From: Thermoplasmata archaeon
GTDB lineage: Archaea > Thermoplasmatota > Thermoplasmata > Lutacidiplasmatales > UBA184
NCBI GenBank assembly: GCA_035622275.1
Contig: DASPVQ010000003.1
Coordinates: forward strand, 1 to 48,800
Direction: 5' to 3'
DNA length: 48,800 nt
The notes below the pieces were generated by a model. The model was not told the origin of the DNA. It saw only the letters and a program-made list of their open reading frames with translations, and did no database searches. The translations under genes and the position numbers were made by a program. Below, in pieces: positions 32,316 to 39,800 of this stretch (the first letter of the stretch is position 1; each line of letters starts with the position of its first letter).

Positions 32316-33397
32316 GCCGGCGACGGACCTCCGCGGCCGAGCGCCTCGAACTCCGCCCGCTCCGACGCGAGGCGCGGCGTCGGCGTGGCAAACACGTCGT
32401 CGAACAGCGTCGACGGCGCGACCGCTCGCCCGCGCTCCGCCGCGTCCACCGCCGCACCGACCTGAGCGCGCGCGGCCTCCCACAGCTTGGCGTCGGTGGC
32501 CTCGTCGAGCCGACCGGACCCGAGAAGCTCGCCGCGGAGCCGAGCCACCGGGTCCTTCGCCCGCCACGCGGCGACCTCCGCGTCCGTGCGGTAGCGCTTG
32601 GGGTCGTCCGAGGTCGAGTGGGGCCCCAGCCGGTAGACCTGGGCTTCGATCAGGGTCGGGCCGTCGCCGTGCAGGGCCCGGGCCCGTGCCTCGGCGACCG
32701 CGCGATGGACCGCGGCGAGGTCGAGGCCGTCGACGACGACGCCCGGGAAGCCGTACGCCTCGGCCTTCTCGGCGAGGGTCTTGCTGCGCGTCTGCTTGTC
32801 TCGGGGCAGCGAGATCGCCCACTGGTTGTTCTGGCAGAAGAAGATCGTCGGGGCGCGAAACACCCCGGCGAAATTGAGCCCCGCGTGGAAGTCGTTCGAG
32901 CTCGTGGCGCCGTCCCCGAAGAAGGCGACGGTGACGAGCGCATCGCGCCGCCGCCGGGCGGCCATCGCGGCCCCCACCGCCTGCGAGATCTGGGTGCCGA
33001 TCGGGCTCGACGCGACGACGAAGTGGAACTCGCGGAAGCCGAAGTGGTTCGGCATCTGGCGGCCCTTCGTCAGGTCGTCGGCGTTGGCGAAGAGCTGGTC
33101 GACGATCGCCGGCAGCGGTACGCCGCGGGCGAGCGCCACGGCGAGCTCGCGGTACGCCGGGAACAGCCAATCCTCGGGCCGCAGGGCGAGCGCGCATCCG
33201 ACCTGCGCCGCTTCCTGTCCCATGAGCGGCACGTAGAAACCGATGCGTCCCTGGCGCTGCAGGGTCAGGCACCGCTCGTCGGTCGCGCGCGCCAGCACCA
33301 TGAGCCGGTACGCGTCGACCACGCGATCGTCAGCGAGGTCGGTCGGGGCGGCGGCCGCGTCGGACGCCGCGCGGGCCGGAGGAGCCGCGGAGCCCAT
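32312..33397 (-). CDS. 2-oxoacid dehydrogenase E1 alpha subunit, first copy
   Basis: The 361-residue protein carries the TPP motif GDGATSSNDFHAGLNFAGVF with the distal Asn pair in FFCQNNQWAISLP. The phosphorylation-loop-like RLGPHSTSDDPKRYRTDAEV is characteristic of branched-chain 2-oxoacid dehydrogenase E1alpha. LQRQGRIGFYVPLMGQEAAQ and SSPIGTQISQAVGAAMAAR are typical. It heads the seven-gene operon E1alpha-1, E1beta, E2, E1alpha-2, E3, lipB, SDR. The coding-strand GTTATAT at 33421-33427 lies about 27 bp ahead of its ATG. Expected role: oxidative decarboxylation of branched-chain or related 2-oxoacids to acyl-CoA with the downstream subunits. Confidence 0.93.
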   Translation of the reverse strand: MGSAAPPARAASDAAAAPTDLADDRVVDAYRLMVLARATDERCLTLQRQGRIGFYVPLMGQEAAQVGCALALRPEDWLFPAYRELAVALARGVPLPAIVDQLFANADDLTKGRQMPNHFGFREFHFVVASSPIGTQISQAVGAAMAARRRRDALVTVAFFGDGATSSNDFHAGLNFAGVFRAPTIFFCQNNQWAISLPRDKQTRSKTLAEKAEAYGFPGVVVDGLDLAAVHRAVAEARARALHGDGPTLIEAQVYRLGPHSTSDDPKRYRTDAEVAAWRAKDPVARLRGELLGSGRLDEATDAKLWEAARAQVGAAVDAAERGRAVAPSTLFDDVFATPTPRLASERAEFEALGRGGPSPA

Positions 33398-33420
33398 CGG
33401 CGGTGCGACCGTTGGTTCCG

Positions 33421-33427
33421 ATATAAC
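33421..33427 (-). promoter_or_regulatory. Putative TATA box of the 2-oxoacid dehydrogenase operon
   Basis: The coding-strand GTTATAT lies about 27 bp upstream of the ATG at 33397. It is one of the best TATA matches in the window and would drive all seven genes as a leaderless transcript. Confidence 0.5.
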
Positions 33428-33519
33428 GCTACGGCCGTCCGCCTCGCTGGGCCCGCGGGTGTAACGGCTGCGCGCCGAGCGTTCCAGCCGGACTCCGGGG
33501 GGAGTTCACCTCGGTGCGA

Positions 33520-33528
33520 GTATTTGTA
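33520..33528 (+). promoter_or_regulatory. Putative TATA box of the ABC exporter operon
   Basis: GTATTTGTA is centred about 35 bp before ATG 33559 and supports that start rather than the in-frame start at 33514, which lies upstream of the box. Confidence 0.4.
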
Positions 33529-33558
33529 CCGGCGCCGGAGTCGGCGAGCCTTCGTTCC

Positions 33559-34542
33559 ATGCCGAGCGCGCCCGCCATCGAGGTCCGTGACGTCACGCGG
33601 GTCTTCGAGAGCCGCAAGGGGTTCCTCTTCCGCGAGGTCACGCGCACCGAGGCGCTCAAGGGCGTCGACCTGCGCGTCGACACCGGCGCGATCTTCGGCC
33701 TCCTCGGTCCGAACGGCGCGGGCAAGACGACCCTCGTCAAGATCCTCGCGACGCTCTTGCTGCCGAGCGGCGGACATGCCGCCGTGCTCGGCCACGACGT
33801 GGTCGACGAGGCGGACTGGCTGCGGCCGCGCATCGGCCTCGTCCTCGGTGGGGAGCGGGGCCTCTACAACCGGGTGAGCGCGCGGGAGAACCTGCGCTAC
33901 TTCGCCGACCTGTACGGGATACCCATCGCCGAACGGGACGCGCGGATCCTCGAGGTGCTCGAGCGCGTCGGCCTAACGGAGGCGATCGACCGGCGCGTCG
34001 AGGAGTACTCCCGCGGCATGAAGCAGAAGCTGCACATCGCCCGCGGCATCCTGCATCGCCCGCAGGTGCTCTTCCTGGACGAGCCGACGATCGGCCTCGA
34101 CCCGAAGAGCGCGCGGGAGACCCGCAAGCTCGTCCGCTCGCTGATCGCCGACGGGGTCACGATCTTCCTGACGACGCACTACATGTTCGAGGCGGAGGAG
34201 CTGTGCCCCGAGCTCGCGATCCTGTCGAAGGGGAGGATCGTCGCGCGCGACACGGTGCCCGGGCTCCGCCAACTGGTGGGAGGCGACCGGACCCTCGAGG
34301 TCGAGGCCTACGGCTTCGAGGACCGAGAGCTCGACGTGCTCAAGCGCCTGCCCGGCGTCTCCAAAGTCGTGAGCGAGGAGTTCGGCCCGCGCACCCGGCT
34401 CACCCTGCGCGCCCGGACGGGCGAGATCCGCCCGGAGGACGTCGTCGGCCAGCTCCCGGGTCACCCGGAGCTCGTCGTCCGCGAGCGACCGACCGTCCTC
34501 GAGGACGTCTACCTCGACCTCGTCGAGGAGGAGCAACCGTAG
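33559..34542 (+). CDS. ABC-2 exporter ATP-binding protein
   Basis: The protein has 327 residues from ATG 33559. Walker A is GLLGPNGAGKTTLVKIL, the signature is EEYSRGMKQKLHIARGILH, Walker B is VLFLDEPTIGLDP and the switch His follows in TIFLTTHYMFEAEELC. The signature SRGMKQK is the form common in DrrA/NatA-type ATPases. The C-terminal 100 residues (EVEAYGFEDRELDVLKRLPG to RERPTVLEDVYLDLVEEE) match the accessory domain of that group. The stop codon abuts the first permease ATG with no gap, so the pair is coupled. Together with two permeases it should export a lipid, drug or polymer; the substrate is unknown. Confidence 0.91.
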   Translation: MPSAPAIEVRDVTRVFESRKGFLFREVTRTEALKGVDLRVDTGAIFGLLGPNGAGKTTLVKILATLLLPSGGHAAVLGHDVVDEADWLRPRIGLVLGGERGLYNRVSARENLRYFADLYGIPIAERDARILEVLERVGLTEAIDRRVEEYSRGMKQKLHIARGILHRPQVLFLDEPTIGLDPKSARETRKLVRSLIADGVTIFLTTHYMFEAEELCPELAILSKGRIVARDTVPGLRQLVGGDRTLEVEAYGFEDRELDVLKRLPGVSKVVSEEFGPRTRLTLRARTGEIRPEDVVGQLPGHPELVVRERPTVLEDVYLDLVEEEQP

Positions 34543-35349
34543 ATGGCCGCGCCGACCGCCCAGGTCTCCTGGGCCCGGGCGACGGCCGCCTCGCTGCGCC
34601 TGTCGTTCCTCGAGTTCATGGCCGACCCGCAGTGGCTGATCCCCTCGATGATCGCCCCGGTGATCTTCGGGCTCGTCTCCTTCGAGCTGTTCCGGGACGA
34701 GGGTCGCTACTTCCTGACCTACGCGATCCTGGGCGCCGCCATGATGAGCATGTGGGGTCAGACCCTCTACGGCAGCGGATGGGCGACCGGCCTCGACCGG
34801 GAGTACGGCACGCTCGAACCGACGATCCAGTCCCCGACCCCGTACCTCTTCGTGATCCTGGGCCGGATCGTATGGAACGTCGCCAGCGGTCTCATCGGCG
34901 GGGCGATCGTCTACGTCGTGATCCTCGTCGCCGCCGGCGGCCCGCCCGCGCTGCCCGATCCGATCGGCTTCGTCGCGCTGTTCGTCTTCGTGATGCTGAC
35001 GCTGGCCGCGGTCGGCGTCCTGCTCTCCGCCGCGTTCGTCTACACGCGCTACGCGGGGGTGATCCAGAACGTCGGGGAGTTCGCGTTCTACGTCGGCACC
35101 GGCTGCATGTTCCCGGTGGTCCTCCTGCCGTTCTGGACGAACCCGGTCGCGCTGGTGTTTCCCGCGACCTGGGCGCTCGACGCGCTGCGCTACCTGGCGA
35201 TCCCCGGCTACGTCGGTTTCGGCTGGGGCTTCTGGGTCGACCTCGCCGGCGCCGTGGTGACCACCGTCGTCTACCTCGCGATCGCCGGGACGGTCTACCG
35301 CTACGTCGAGCACCACGTGCTCGAGCAGGGCAACCTGGGCTGGTGGTGA
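34543..35349 (+). CDS. ABC-2 type permease, first
   Basis: The 268-residue membrane protein has about six predicted helices and the ABC-2 layout: an N-terminal coupling helix (SFLEFMADPQWLIPSMIAP), VIFGLVSFELF, LTYAILGAAMMSMWGQTLYG, a Glu-rich EYGTLEPTIQSPTPYLFVIL loop and the final helices IAGTVYRYVEHHVLEQGNLG. RDEGRYFLTYAI is external. Its ATG immediately follows the ATPase stop. It probably forms a heterodimeric channel with the second permease. Substrate unknown. Confidence 0.88.
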   Translation: MAAPTAQVSWARATAASLRLSFLEFMADPQWLIPSMIAPVIFGLVSFELFRDEGRYFLTYAILGAAMMSMWGQTLYGSGWATGLDREYGTLEPTIQSPTPYLFVILGRIVWNVASGLIGGAIVYVVILVAAGGPPALPDPIGFVALFVFVMLTLAAVGVLLSAAFVYTRYAGVIQNVGEFAFYVGTGCMFPVVLLPFWTNPVALVFPATWALDALRYLAIPGYVGFGWGFWVDLAGAVVTTVVYLAIAGTVYRYVEHHVLEQGNLGWW

Positions 35350-35400
35350 CGGGTCCTGAGCGCGCTCGTATCGACGCCCGCGAGCGTCCCCCGGCCGTCG

Positions 35401-36186
35401 GTGTGGCGGACGTTCTGGACCAACGCCTGGCTGGCCCCGCGCACGAGCCTCGGCCTGATGCGGATCGACTTCGTCGTCGGCACGATCTTCGTGATCCCGC
35501 TGACCCAGATGGTGTTCTTCGCCTACGTCGTCGAGCTCGGCGGCGGCGGGGCGAGCGAGGTCGCGTTCACGGCGCTCGGGAACGCGATCGCGACGGTCAC
35601 CTACTCCAGCGTCTTCTCCGTCTGCCTGACCACGGACAACGAGAAGCACGGCGGCACGATGGAGCACCTGCTCGTCTCGCCCGCGAGCCGATTCGCACTG
35701 TACGTCGGGCGGGGCTTCATCCCGATCCTGATCTCGATCGCGAGCGCCGCCGTCGGGATCGCCTACGCGGTCGCGTTCTTCGGCGTCGTCCTGCCGCCCG
35801 CCCAGATCCCGGAGCTCGCGGTCTCGGTCGTGCTCACGGCGTTCGCGATGGTCGGCTTCGGCCTGCTGCTCGGGGCGGTCGCGCTGTACCTGCGCACGGC
35901 GCTGATCCTGGGGAACATCTTCCTGTTCCTCGGGCTCCTGCTCTCCGGCGTGAACTTCCCGCTCGCGGCGCTGCCGGTCCCGCTGCAGTGGGCCGGGGAC
36001 GCGCTGCCCCTGACCTGGGGTCTATCGGCCGTGCGGGCCGCCGTGGCCGCGGATCCGATCGGGACCGTGGCGCTGTTCTGGGGCGCCACGGCGCTCGCCG
36101 GCGCCGCCTGCTACGGCCTGTCGCTCGGCCTGTGGAAGACCTTCGAGCGGCGAGCGCTGGCGACCGGCAGCATCGCGCGGTACTGA
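35401..36186 (+). CDS. ABC-2 type permease, second
   Basis: The 261-residue polytopic protein has the same general plan as the previous permease (WTNAWLAPRTSLGLMRIDF, TIFVIPLTQMVFFAYVVEL, TDNEKHGGTMEHLLVSPASR, then four more helices). The TMEHLLVSPASRFALYVGRG loop is the typical coupling segment of ABC-2 permeases. The start is GTG 35401; seventeen sense codons separate it from the preceding stop, so an unusual upstream start is possible but unsupported. It ends the operon, 60 bp before the IS630-like gene. Confidence 0.86.
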   Translation: MWRTFWTNAWLAPRTSLGLMRIDFVVGTIFVIPLTQMVFFAYVVELGGGGASEVAFTALGNAIATVTYSSVFSVCLTTDNEKHGGTMEHLLVSPASRFALYVGRGFIPILISIASAAVGIAYAVAFFGVVLPPAQIPELAVSVVLTAFAMVGFGLLLGAVALYLRTALILGNIFLFLGLLLSGVNFPLAALPVPLQWAGDALPLTWGLSAVRAAVAADPIGTVALFWGATALAGAACYGLSLGLWKTFERRALATGSIARY

Positions 36187-36189
36187 CGA

Positions 36190-36206
36190 TTATCCGATAC
36201 GTATCC
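36190..36206. promoter_or_regulatory. AT-rich shared motif upstream of IS630-like paralog 1
   Basis: TTATCCGATACGTATCC contains the perfect palindrome GATACGTATC. A near copy (14 of 17 matches), TTATCCGACACGAATAC with a final C-equivalent, lies at 41779-41795 between paralogs 2 and 3. It sits just above the TATA-like box of paralog 1, as an operator or activator site would. Confidence 0.35.
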
Positions 36207-36217
36207 GCGCGAAACGC

Positions 36218-36225
36218 AATTTAAA
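36218..36225 (+). promoter_or_regulatory. Putative TATA box of IS630-like paralog 1
   Basis: AATTTAAA lies about 24 bp before the GTG at 36246. This is a strong AT-rich box with leaderless spacing and supports that GTG start. Confidence 0.45.
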
Positions 36226-36245
36226 GGGAACCCCCTCTCGTCCGC

Positions 36246-37277
36246 GTGCCCGCCGGACGCGCGCTCACGCTCCATCCGGACGAGGCCCGCCAGCTGCGCG
36301 AGTGGGCGGCCGACGCGGCGAACGCGCCCCGCCGCGCGCTGCGGGCCCGCATCGTGCTCGAGCTGGCCCGCGGCGCGAGCGCCCGGGAGGTCGCCGAGCG
36401 CATCCAGGTGCATCCGGAGACCGTCCTGCGCTGGTGGCGCCGCTTCGAGGTGAACCGGCTCGACGGGCTCGTGCGCGACGCCCCGCGCGTGCGGGTGCGG
36501 GGCGTCACCGACCCGGCGCTCGTCGACCGGATCCTCCGCGCGACCTGGGAGGAGCGGCCGGCCAGCGGCTCGCGCTGGACGACGCGCTCGCTCGCGCGGA
36601 CGCTGCACGTCAACCACATGCTCGTCCACCGGGTCTGGCAGGCGCACGGCGTCTCCTTCGCGACGACCCCGGGCGAGCTCGAGCGCCGCAGCGAGCGCCC
36701 GCCGGTCGAGGTGCTCGGGGTGTTCCTGGACGGGCCCGCGGCGCTCGCGGTCCGGGTCTTCCTCCCGCACGAGACGGCCGGACACGCGCGCGACACCGGC
36801 CCGGCTCCGCCGCCGACGGCGACGAGCCGGTCCGGCGCCTACACGCTCGGCCGGAACGTGCGCACGTCGCTCGGCCTGAGGGCCGCGCTCGATCGCGCCT
36901 ACGAGGTCGCCGCGCCGTCCTCGAGCGAGGTGCGCTGGTCGTCCCCCGAGCTGTTCGTGTTCCTCCGTTCGATCGACGAGCGGACCCCGCCGCCCGCCGA
37001 GATCCACATCTTCTTCGACCGGGCGCCCCCCGAGGCCGAGCCGCGCCTCGAGGCGTGGGGGGCCGCCCATCCCCGCTTCCACTTCCACAACCCAGCCCCG
37101 GGCGAGCCGTGGGTCACCGCGATCGACCGCTGGCTGCGGACCGGCCCGCTGCGCACGGCCCTCGAGGACCGCGTGCGCGTGGCCGCGGCGTTCGATGCGG
37201 CGATCGCGCGCGTCTTCCAGACGCGCGGCGAGCGGCCGGGCCGGCTCAGTCGACGAAGTGGTGGCACGGCCGAGTGA
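36246..37277 (+). CDS. IS630-transposase-like protein with degenerate DDE site, paralog 1
   Basis: The protein has 343 residues. The N-terminal half is an IS630-type helix-turn-helix pair: RALRARIVLELARGASAREV, HPETVLRWWRRFEVNRLDGL (residues 31-75) and a second HTH, WTTRSLARTLHVNHMLVHRV (111-130). The second half keeps the order of the RNase-H-like core (EVLGVFLDGPAALAV; ELFVFLRSIDERTPPPAEIH; LEAWGAAHPRFHFHNPAPGE). The first-Asp motif (usually VDEKSQ) is replaced by VFLPHE, the DN-x-x-x-H motif by FFDRAPPE, and SWLNQVE by EPWVTAID. Transposition is therefore unlikely; DNA binding may remain. It overlaps the 3' end of aprA by 32 bp, convergently, leaving no room for an IS end. Function unknown; a transcription factor role is inference. 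Confidence 0.72.
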   Translation: MPAGRALTLHPDEARQLREWAADAANAPRRALRARIVLELARGASAREVAERIQVHPETVLRWWRRFEVNRLDGLVRDAPRVRVRGVTDPALVDRILRATWEERPASGSRWTTRSLARTLHVNHMLVHRVWQAHGVSFATTPGELERRSERPPVEVLGVFLDGPAALAVRVFLPHETAGHARDTGPAPPPTATSRSGAYTLGRNVRTSLGLRAALDRAYEVAAPSSSEVRWSSPELFVFLRSIDERTPPPAEIHIFFDRAPPEAEPRLEAWGAAHPRFHFHNPAPGEPWVTAIDRWLRTGPLRTALEDRVRVAAAFDAAIARVFQTRGERPGRLSRRSGGTAE

Positions 37278-39084
37278 ACAGGCGCCAGGCCCCCGTCGCG
37301 GGGTCGCGGACCGAGTTGACGAAGCAGTGCCAGCGCTCGTCGTCCAGTCTCGGGAAGTCCGAGCGGTAGTAGTAGCCCGGCCAGCGCGTCTCGGTCCGGT
37401 GGCGGGTGTGCCGCAGGACCGCCTCGGCGGTCAGCAGGCGGTGCGCGAGCTCCCAGGCGCGTCCGAGCTCGTGCAGCGAGCGGGCGCCGAGGCTCGCCGC
37501 GTCCTCCGAGAGGTGCCCGAGCTGTCGGAGACCGCGCTCGAGCAGCGCCTCGTTCGTCGCGTAGCCGGCGCCGACGCCCCCGCCGTACTCGTCCATGATC
37601 TTCTCCAGGCGGTGGAGCCCCTGGTCCGGGTACAATAGGTCCGGGTGCACGGAGCCGTGGGTCACCCGGTCGCCGCGCTCGGCGACGCGCGCGAGGGGGG
37701 CGAACACCTCGGCGCGCCGCTTCCCGAGCGCGGAGTCCTCGATCCCGACCGACCCGGGGTGGTCGGTGAGGAACCGGACGGCCGCCTTCGCGGCGAGCCG
37801 TCCCTCGGTGAACGAGCCGCTCGAGAACTTGTGCGCGCAGCCCCCGACGGTGTCGCCGGCGCCGAACAGACCGGCGATCGTGGTCATCCGGTTGTACCCC
37901 CAGCGGTACTCGTCGGGCCCGACGTCGGAGGGACCGCTCGTCCAGGCGCCGGCGCAGACCGCGTGCGAGCCCAGGACGTACGGCTCGGAGAGGATCAGCT
38001 CGGAGGGCTCCCGCGCCGGGTCGATCCCCTGGGCCGCCCACGTCACGGCCTGGCCGACCGTCATGTTCAGGAACGCCTCCCAGGCGATCGTCTCCTTCTC
38101 GGGCGAGTCGATGACGCGCTCGGTGTGCATCAGGATCGGCCCGCGGCCCTCGACGATCTCGCGGAACATCAGGTGGTTGCGCAGGCAGGTCGGCAGCGGC
38201 TTCGCGTCCGCGTACTCGCCGACCGTCTCGCGCAGCCCGGCCCGTCCGGTCACCTCGTAGTTGTCGCCGGCGGCGTTGGTCGCGATCGCCTTGAGGTACA
38301 GGAAGAAGGCCCCCACCGGCCCGTAACCGTCCTTGAAGCGGGTGACGACGAGCCGGTTCTCCATCTGGGTCATCTCGGCGCCGAGCCCGATGAGCAGGGC
38401 GTAGGCCGAGCCGGTCGACCAGGGAGGGTACCAGGTGCGGCCCCAGCCCTCGCCGGCCGAGCGCGGGCGGAACAGGTGGGAGGCGCCGCCGGCCGCGACG
38501 ACCACGGCGCGCGCCCGGTAGACGTGGAACCGTCCGTCCCGCAGGTTGACGCCCACCGCACCGGCGACGCGGTCGGGCGACGCCGCGGACGGCACGAGGT
38601 GGGTGATGAGCACGTGCTCGTCGACCTGGCTCGCCGCGGCCCGGGCCGCCTCGGCGACGATCGGCTTGTACGACTCGCCGTGGATCATCACCTGCCAGCG
38701 CCCCTCGCGCACGTAGCGTCCGGAGGACGGGTCGGTGAAGATCGGCAGGCCCCACTCCTCGAACAGGTGGACCGACGAGTCCACGTGGCGCGCGACGTCG
38801 TAGACCAGGTCCTCGCGCACGAGGCCCATCAGGTCCGAGCGCACGTAGCGAACGAAGTCCGGCGGGCGGTTCTCCTCCCAGCGCATGCCGAGGTAACAGT
38901 TGATCGCGCTGAGGCCCTGGGCGACCGCGCCCGAGCGCTCGATCGCCGCCTTCTCGACGAGGACGATCTTCAGCTCCCGTCCCCAGTAGCGCGCCTCGAA
39001 GGCGGCCCCGCAGCCGGCGAAGCCGCCGCCGACGATCAACAGATCGCAGTCGACGACCCGCGGGCTCCCGGTGCCGTCCTCCAT
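37246..39084 (-). CDS. aprA: Adenylylsulfate (APS) reductase alpha subunit
   Basis: The 612-residue flavoprotein matches AprA along its whole length. FAD loop IVGGGFAGCGAAFEARYWG, ERSGAVAQGLSAINCY (Asn62), the substrate-channel WQVMIHGESYKPIVAEA, GEGWGRTWYPPW, RFKDGYGPVGAFFLYLKA, VLGSHAVCAGAWTSGP and KFSSGSFTEGRLAAKAAVRF are each AprA-specific wordings and distinguish it from succinate dehydrogenase or fumarate reductase. ETRWPGYYYRSDFP near the end is also diagnostic. The enzyme reversibly reduces APS to sulfite and AMP, with electrons supplied via AprB. The gene lies 13 bp after aprB, in the usual order. No sat, qmo or dsr gene is in the window, so the direction (sulfate reduction or sulfite oxidation) is undecided. 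Confidence 0.93.
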   Translation of the reverse strand: MEDGTGSPRVVDCDLLIVGGGFAGCGAAFEARYWGRELKIVLVEKAAIERSGAVAQGLSAINCYLGMRWEENRPPDFVRYVRSDLMGLVREDLVYDVARHVDSSVHLFEEWGLPIFTDPSSGRYVREGRWQVMIHGESYKPIVAEAARAAASQVDEHVLITHLVPSAASPDRVAGAVGVNLRDGRFHVYRARAVVVAAGGASHLFRPRSAGEGWGRTWYPPWSTGSAYALLIGLGAEMTQMENRLVVTRFKDGYGPVGAFFLYLKAIATNAAGDNYEVTGRAGLRETVGEYADAKPLPTCLRNHLMFREIVEGRGPILMHTERVIDSPEKETIAWEAFLNMTVGQAVTWAAQGIDPAREPSELILSEPYVLGSHAVCAGAWTSGPSDVGPDEYRWGYNRMTTIAGLFGAGDTVGGCAHKFSSGSFTEGRLAAKAAVRFLTDHPGSVGIEDSALGKRRAEVFAPLARVAERGDRVTHGSVHPDLLYPDQGLHRLEKIMDEYGGGVGAGYATNEALLERGLRQLGHLSEDAASLGARSLHELGRAWELAHRLLTAEAVLRHTRHRTETRWPGYYYRSDFPRLDDERWHCFVNSVRDPATGAWRLFTRPCHHFVD

Positions 39085-39097
39085 CCGGCCGTCTCCC

Positions 39098-39547
39098 TCA
39101 GAGCGGCCGCGGCGCCGGAGCGCCGGGCGACGGGAGCGCGTCGACGGCGAGATAGTCCGGTTCGAAGGCGAGCAGCTCGCTGCCGAGGTCCCCCGGCGCC
39201 GGCGCTGGCGCGCTCGCCGGCGAGGGGATCGTCCCCCAGCGCGTCCGTCGGATCGGGAAGTCGAACTGTCGGGTCCCGCCGCCGCGCAGCTGGATCGTCC
39301 AGAAGATCCGGTCGGTCGTCCGGTTCGGCACGACGCGATGGCCGAGGGGCGCGAAATCCGCGTAGCCCCGGACGTCGATCGCGCCCTCGGGACATGCCTT
39401 CACGCAGGCGTAGCACTCCCAGCACATGGCCGGCTCGAGGTTGTAGGCGCGGCCCCGGTCCGGGTCGATGTGCATGATGTCCGACGGGCAGATGTCCACG
39501 CACTGCATGCAGCCGCGGCACTTCTGAGGCGAGACGAACGTCGGCAC
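39098..39547 (-). CDS. aprB: Adenylylsulfate reductase beta subunit (ferredoxin-like)
   Basis: The 149-residue protein starts at GTG 39547. Two [4Fe-4S] motifs are visible: Cys10, Cys13, Cys16, Cys20 (KCRGCMQCVDICP) and Cys42, Cys45, Cys48, Cys52 (MCWECYACVKACP), with Trp43 beside the second as in known AprB. AIDVRGYADFAPLGHRVVPN and the C-terminal arm FPIRRTRWGTIPSP that wraps AprA are typical. In the classical Archaeoglobus-type protein, eight residues separate the second and third Cys of the first cluster; here only two do, so that insertion is missing. The tail is Ala/Pro-rich. It carries electrons to the AprA flavin. The pair is complete, but electron partners are not in the window. Confidence 0.92.
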   Translation of the reverse strand: MPTFVSPQKCRGCMQCVDICPSDIMHIDPDRGRAYNLEPAMCWECYACVKACPEGAIDVRGYADFAPLGHRVVPNRTTDRIFWTIQLRGGGTRQFDFPIRRTRWGTIPSPASAPAPAPGDLGSELLAFEPDYLAVDALPSPGAPAPRPL

Positions 39548-39611
39548 GAGAACTCGACCGGTCCGCGGCGCCGACTCCGCCCCTCAAGAAAACGGTTGCG
39601 AGCGCGCCCGG

Positions 39612-39791
39612 TCACGCCGGCCGGAACGCGGCCTCGATGCGGGAGCGCAGCGCGTCGTCCGGCGACGCGACGGCGTGCGCGCACCGCAGGTGCTCGGCGA
39701 GCCGCTCGTCCGCGGCCGCGCGCGAGGGCGACCGCACGGCCCACTCGCAGGCGAACCCGAGGTCCCGGCACGCGAGCGCGACGGCCGCCAT
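39612..39791 (-). CDS. DUF1059 small protein
   Basis: This 59-residue frame starts at ATG 39791 and stops at 39612. Its translation begins MAAVALACRDLGFACEWAVR and continues with AEHLRCAHAVAS and RSRIEAAFRP. The CRDLGFxCxxxV opening, AEH...H and C-terminal helix are the full pattern of DUF1059, a family of short Cys-containing proteins of unknown role, often near stress genes. Here Cys8 and Cys15 with His34 and His39 could bind metal. It follows the SDR gene by 9 bp on the same strand and is probably co-transcribed with it. A member of about 60 residues is normal for this family. Confidence 0.78.
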   Translation of the reverse strand: MAAVALACRDLGFACEWAVRSPSRAAADERLAEHLRCAHAVASPDDALRSRIEAAFRPA

Positions 39792-39800
39792 CCCGAACTC

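Noticed and set aside
37246-39084. Succinate dehydrogenase/fumarate reductase flavoprotein as identity of the 612-residue protein
   Set aside because: AprA-specific stretches (WQVMIHGESYKP, RFKDGYGPVGA, RWPGYYYRSDFP) and an adjacent AprB decide for APS reductase.
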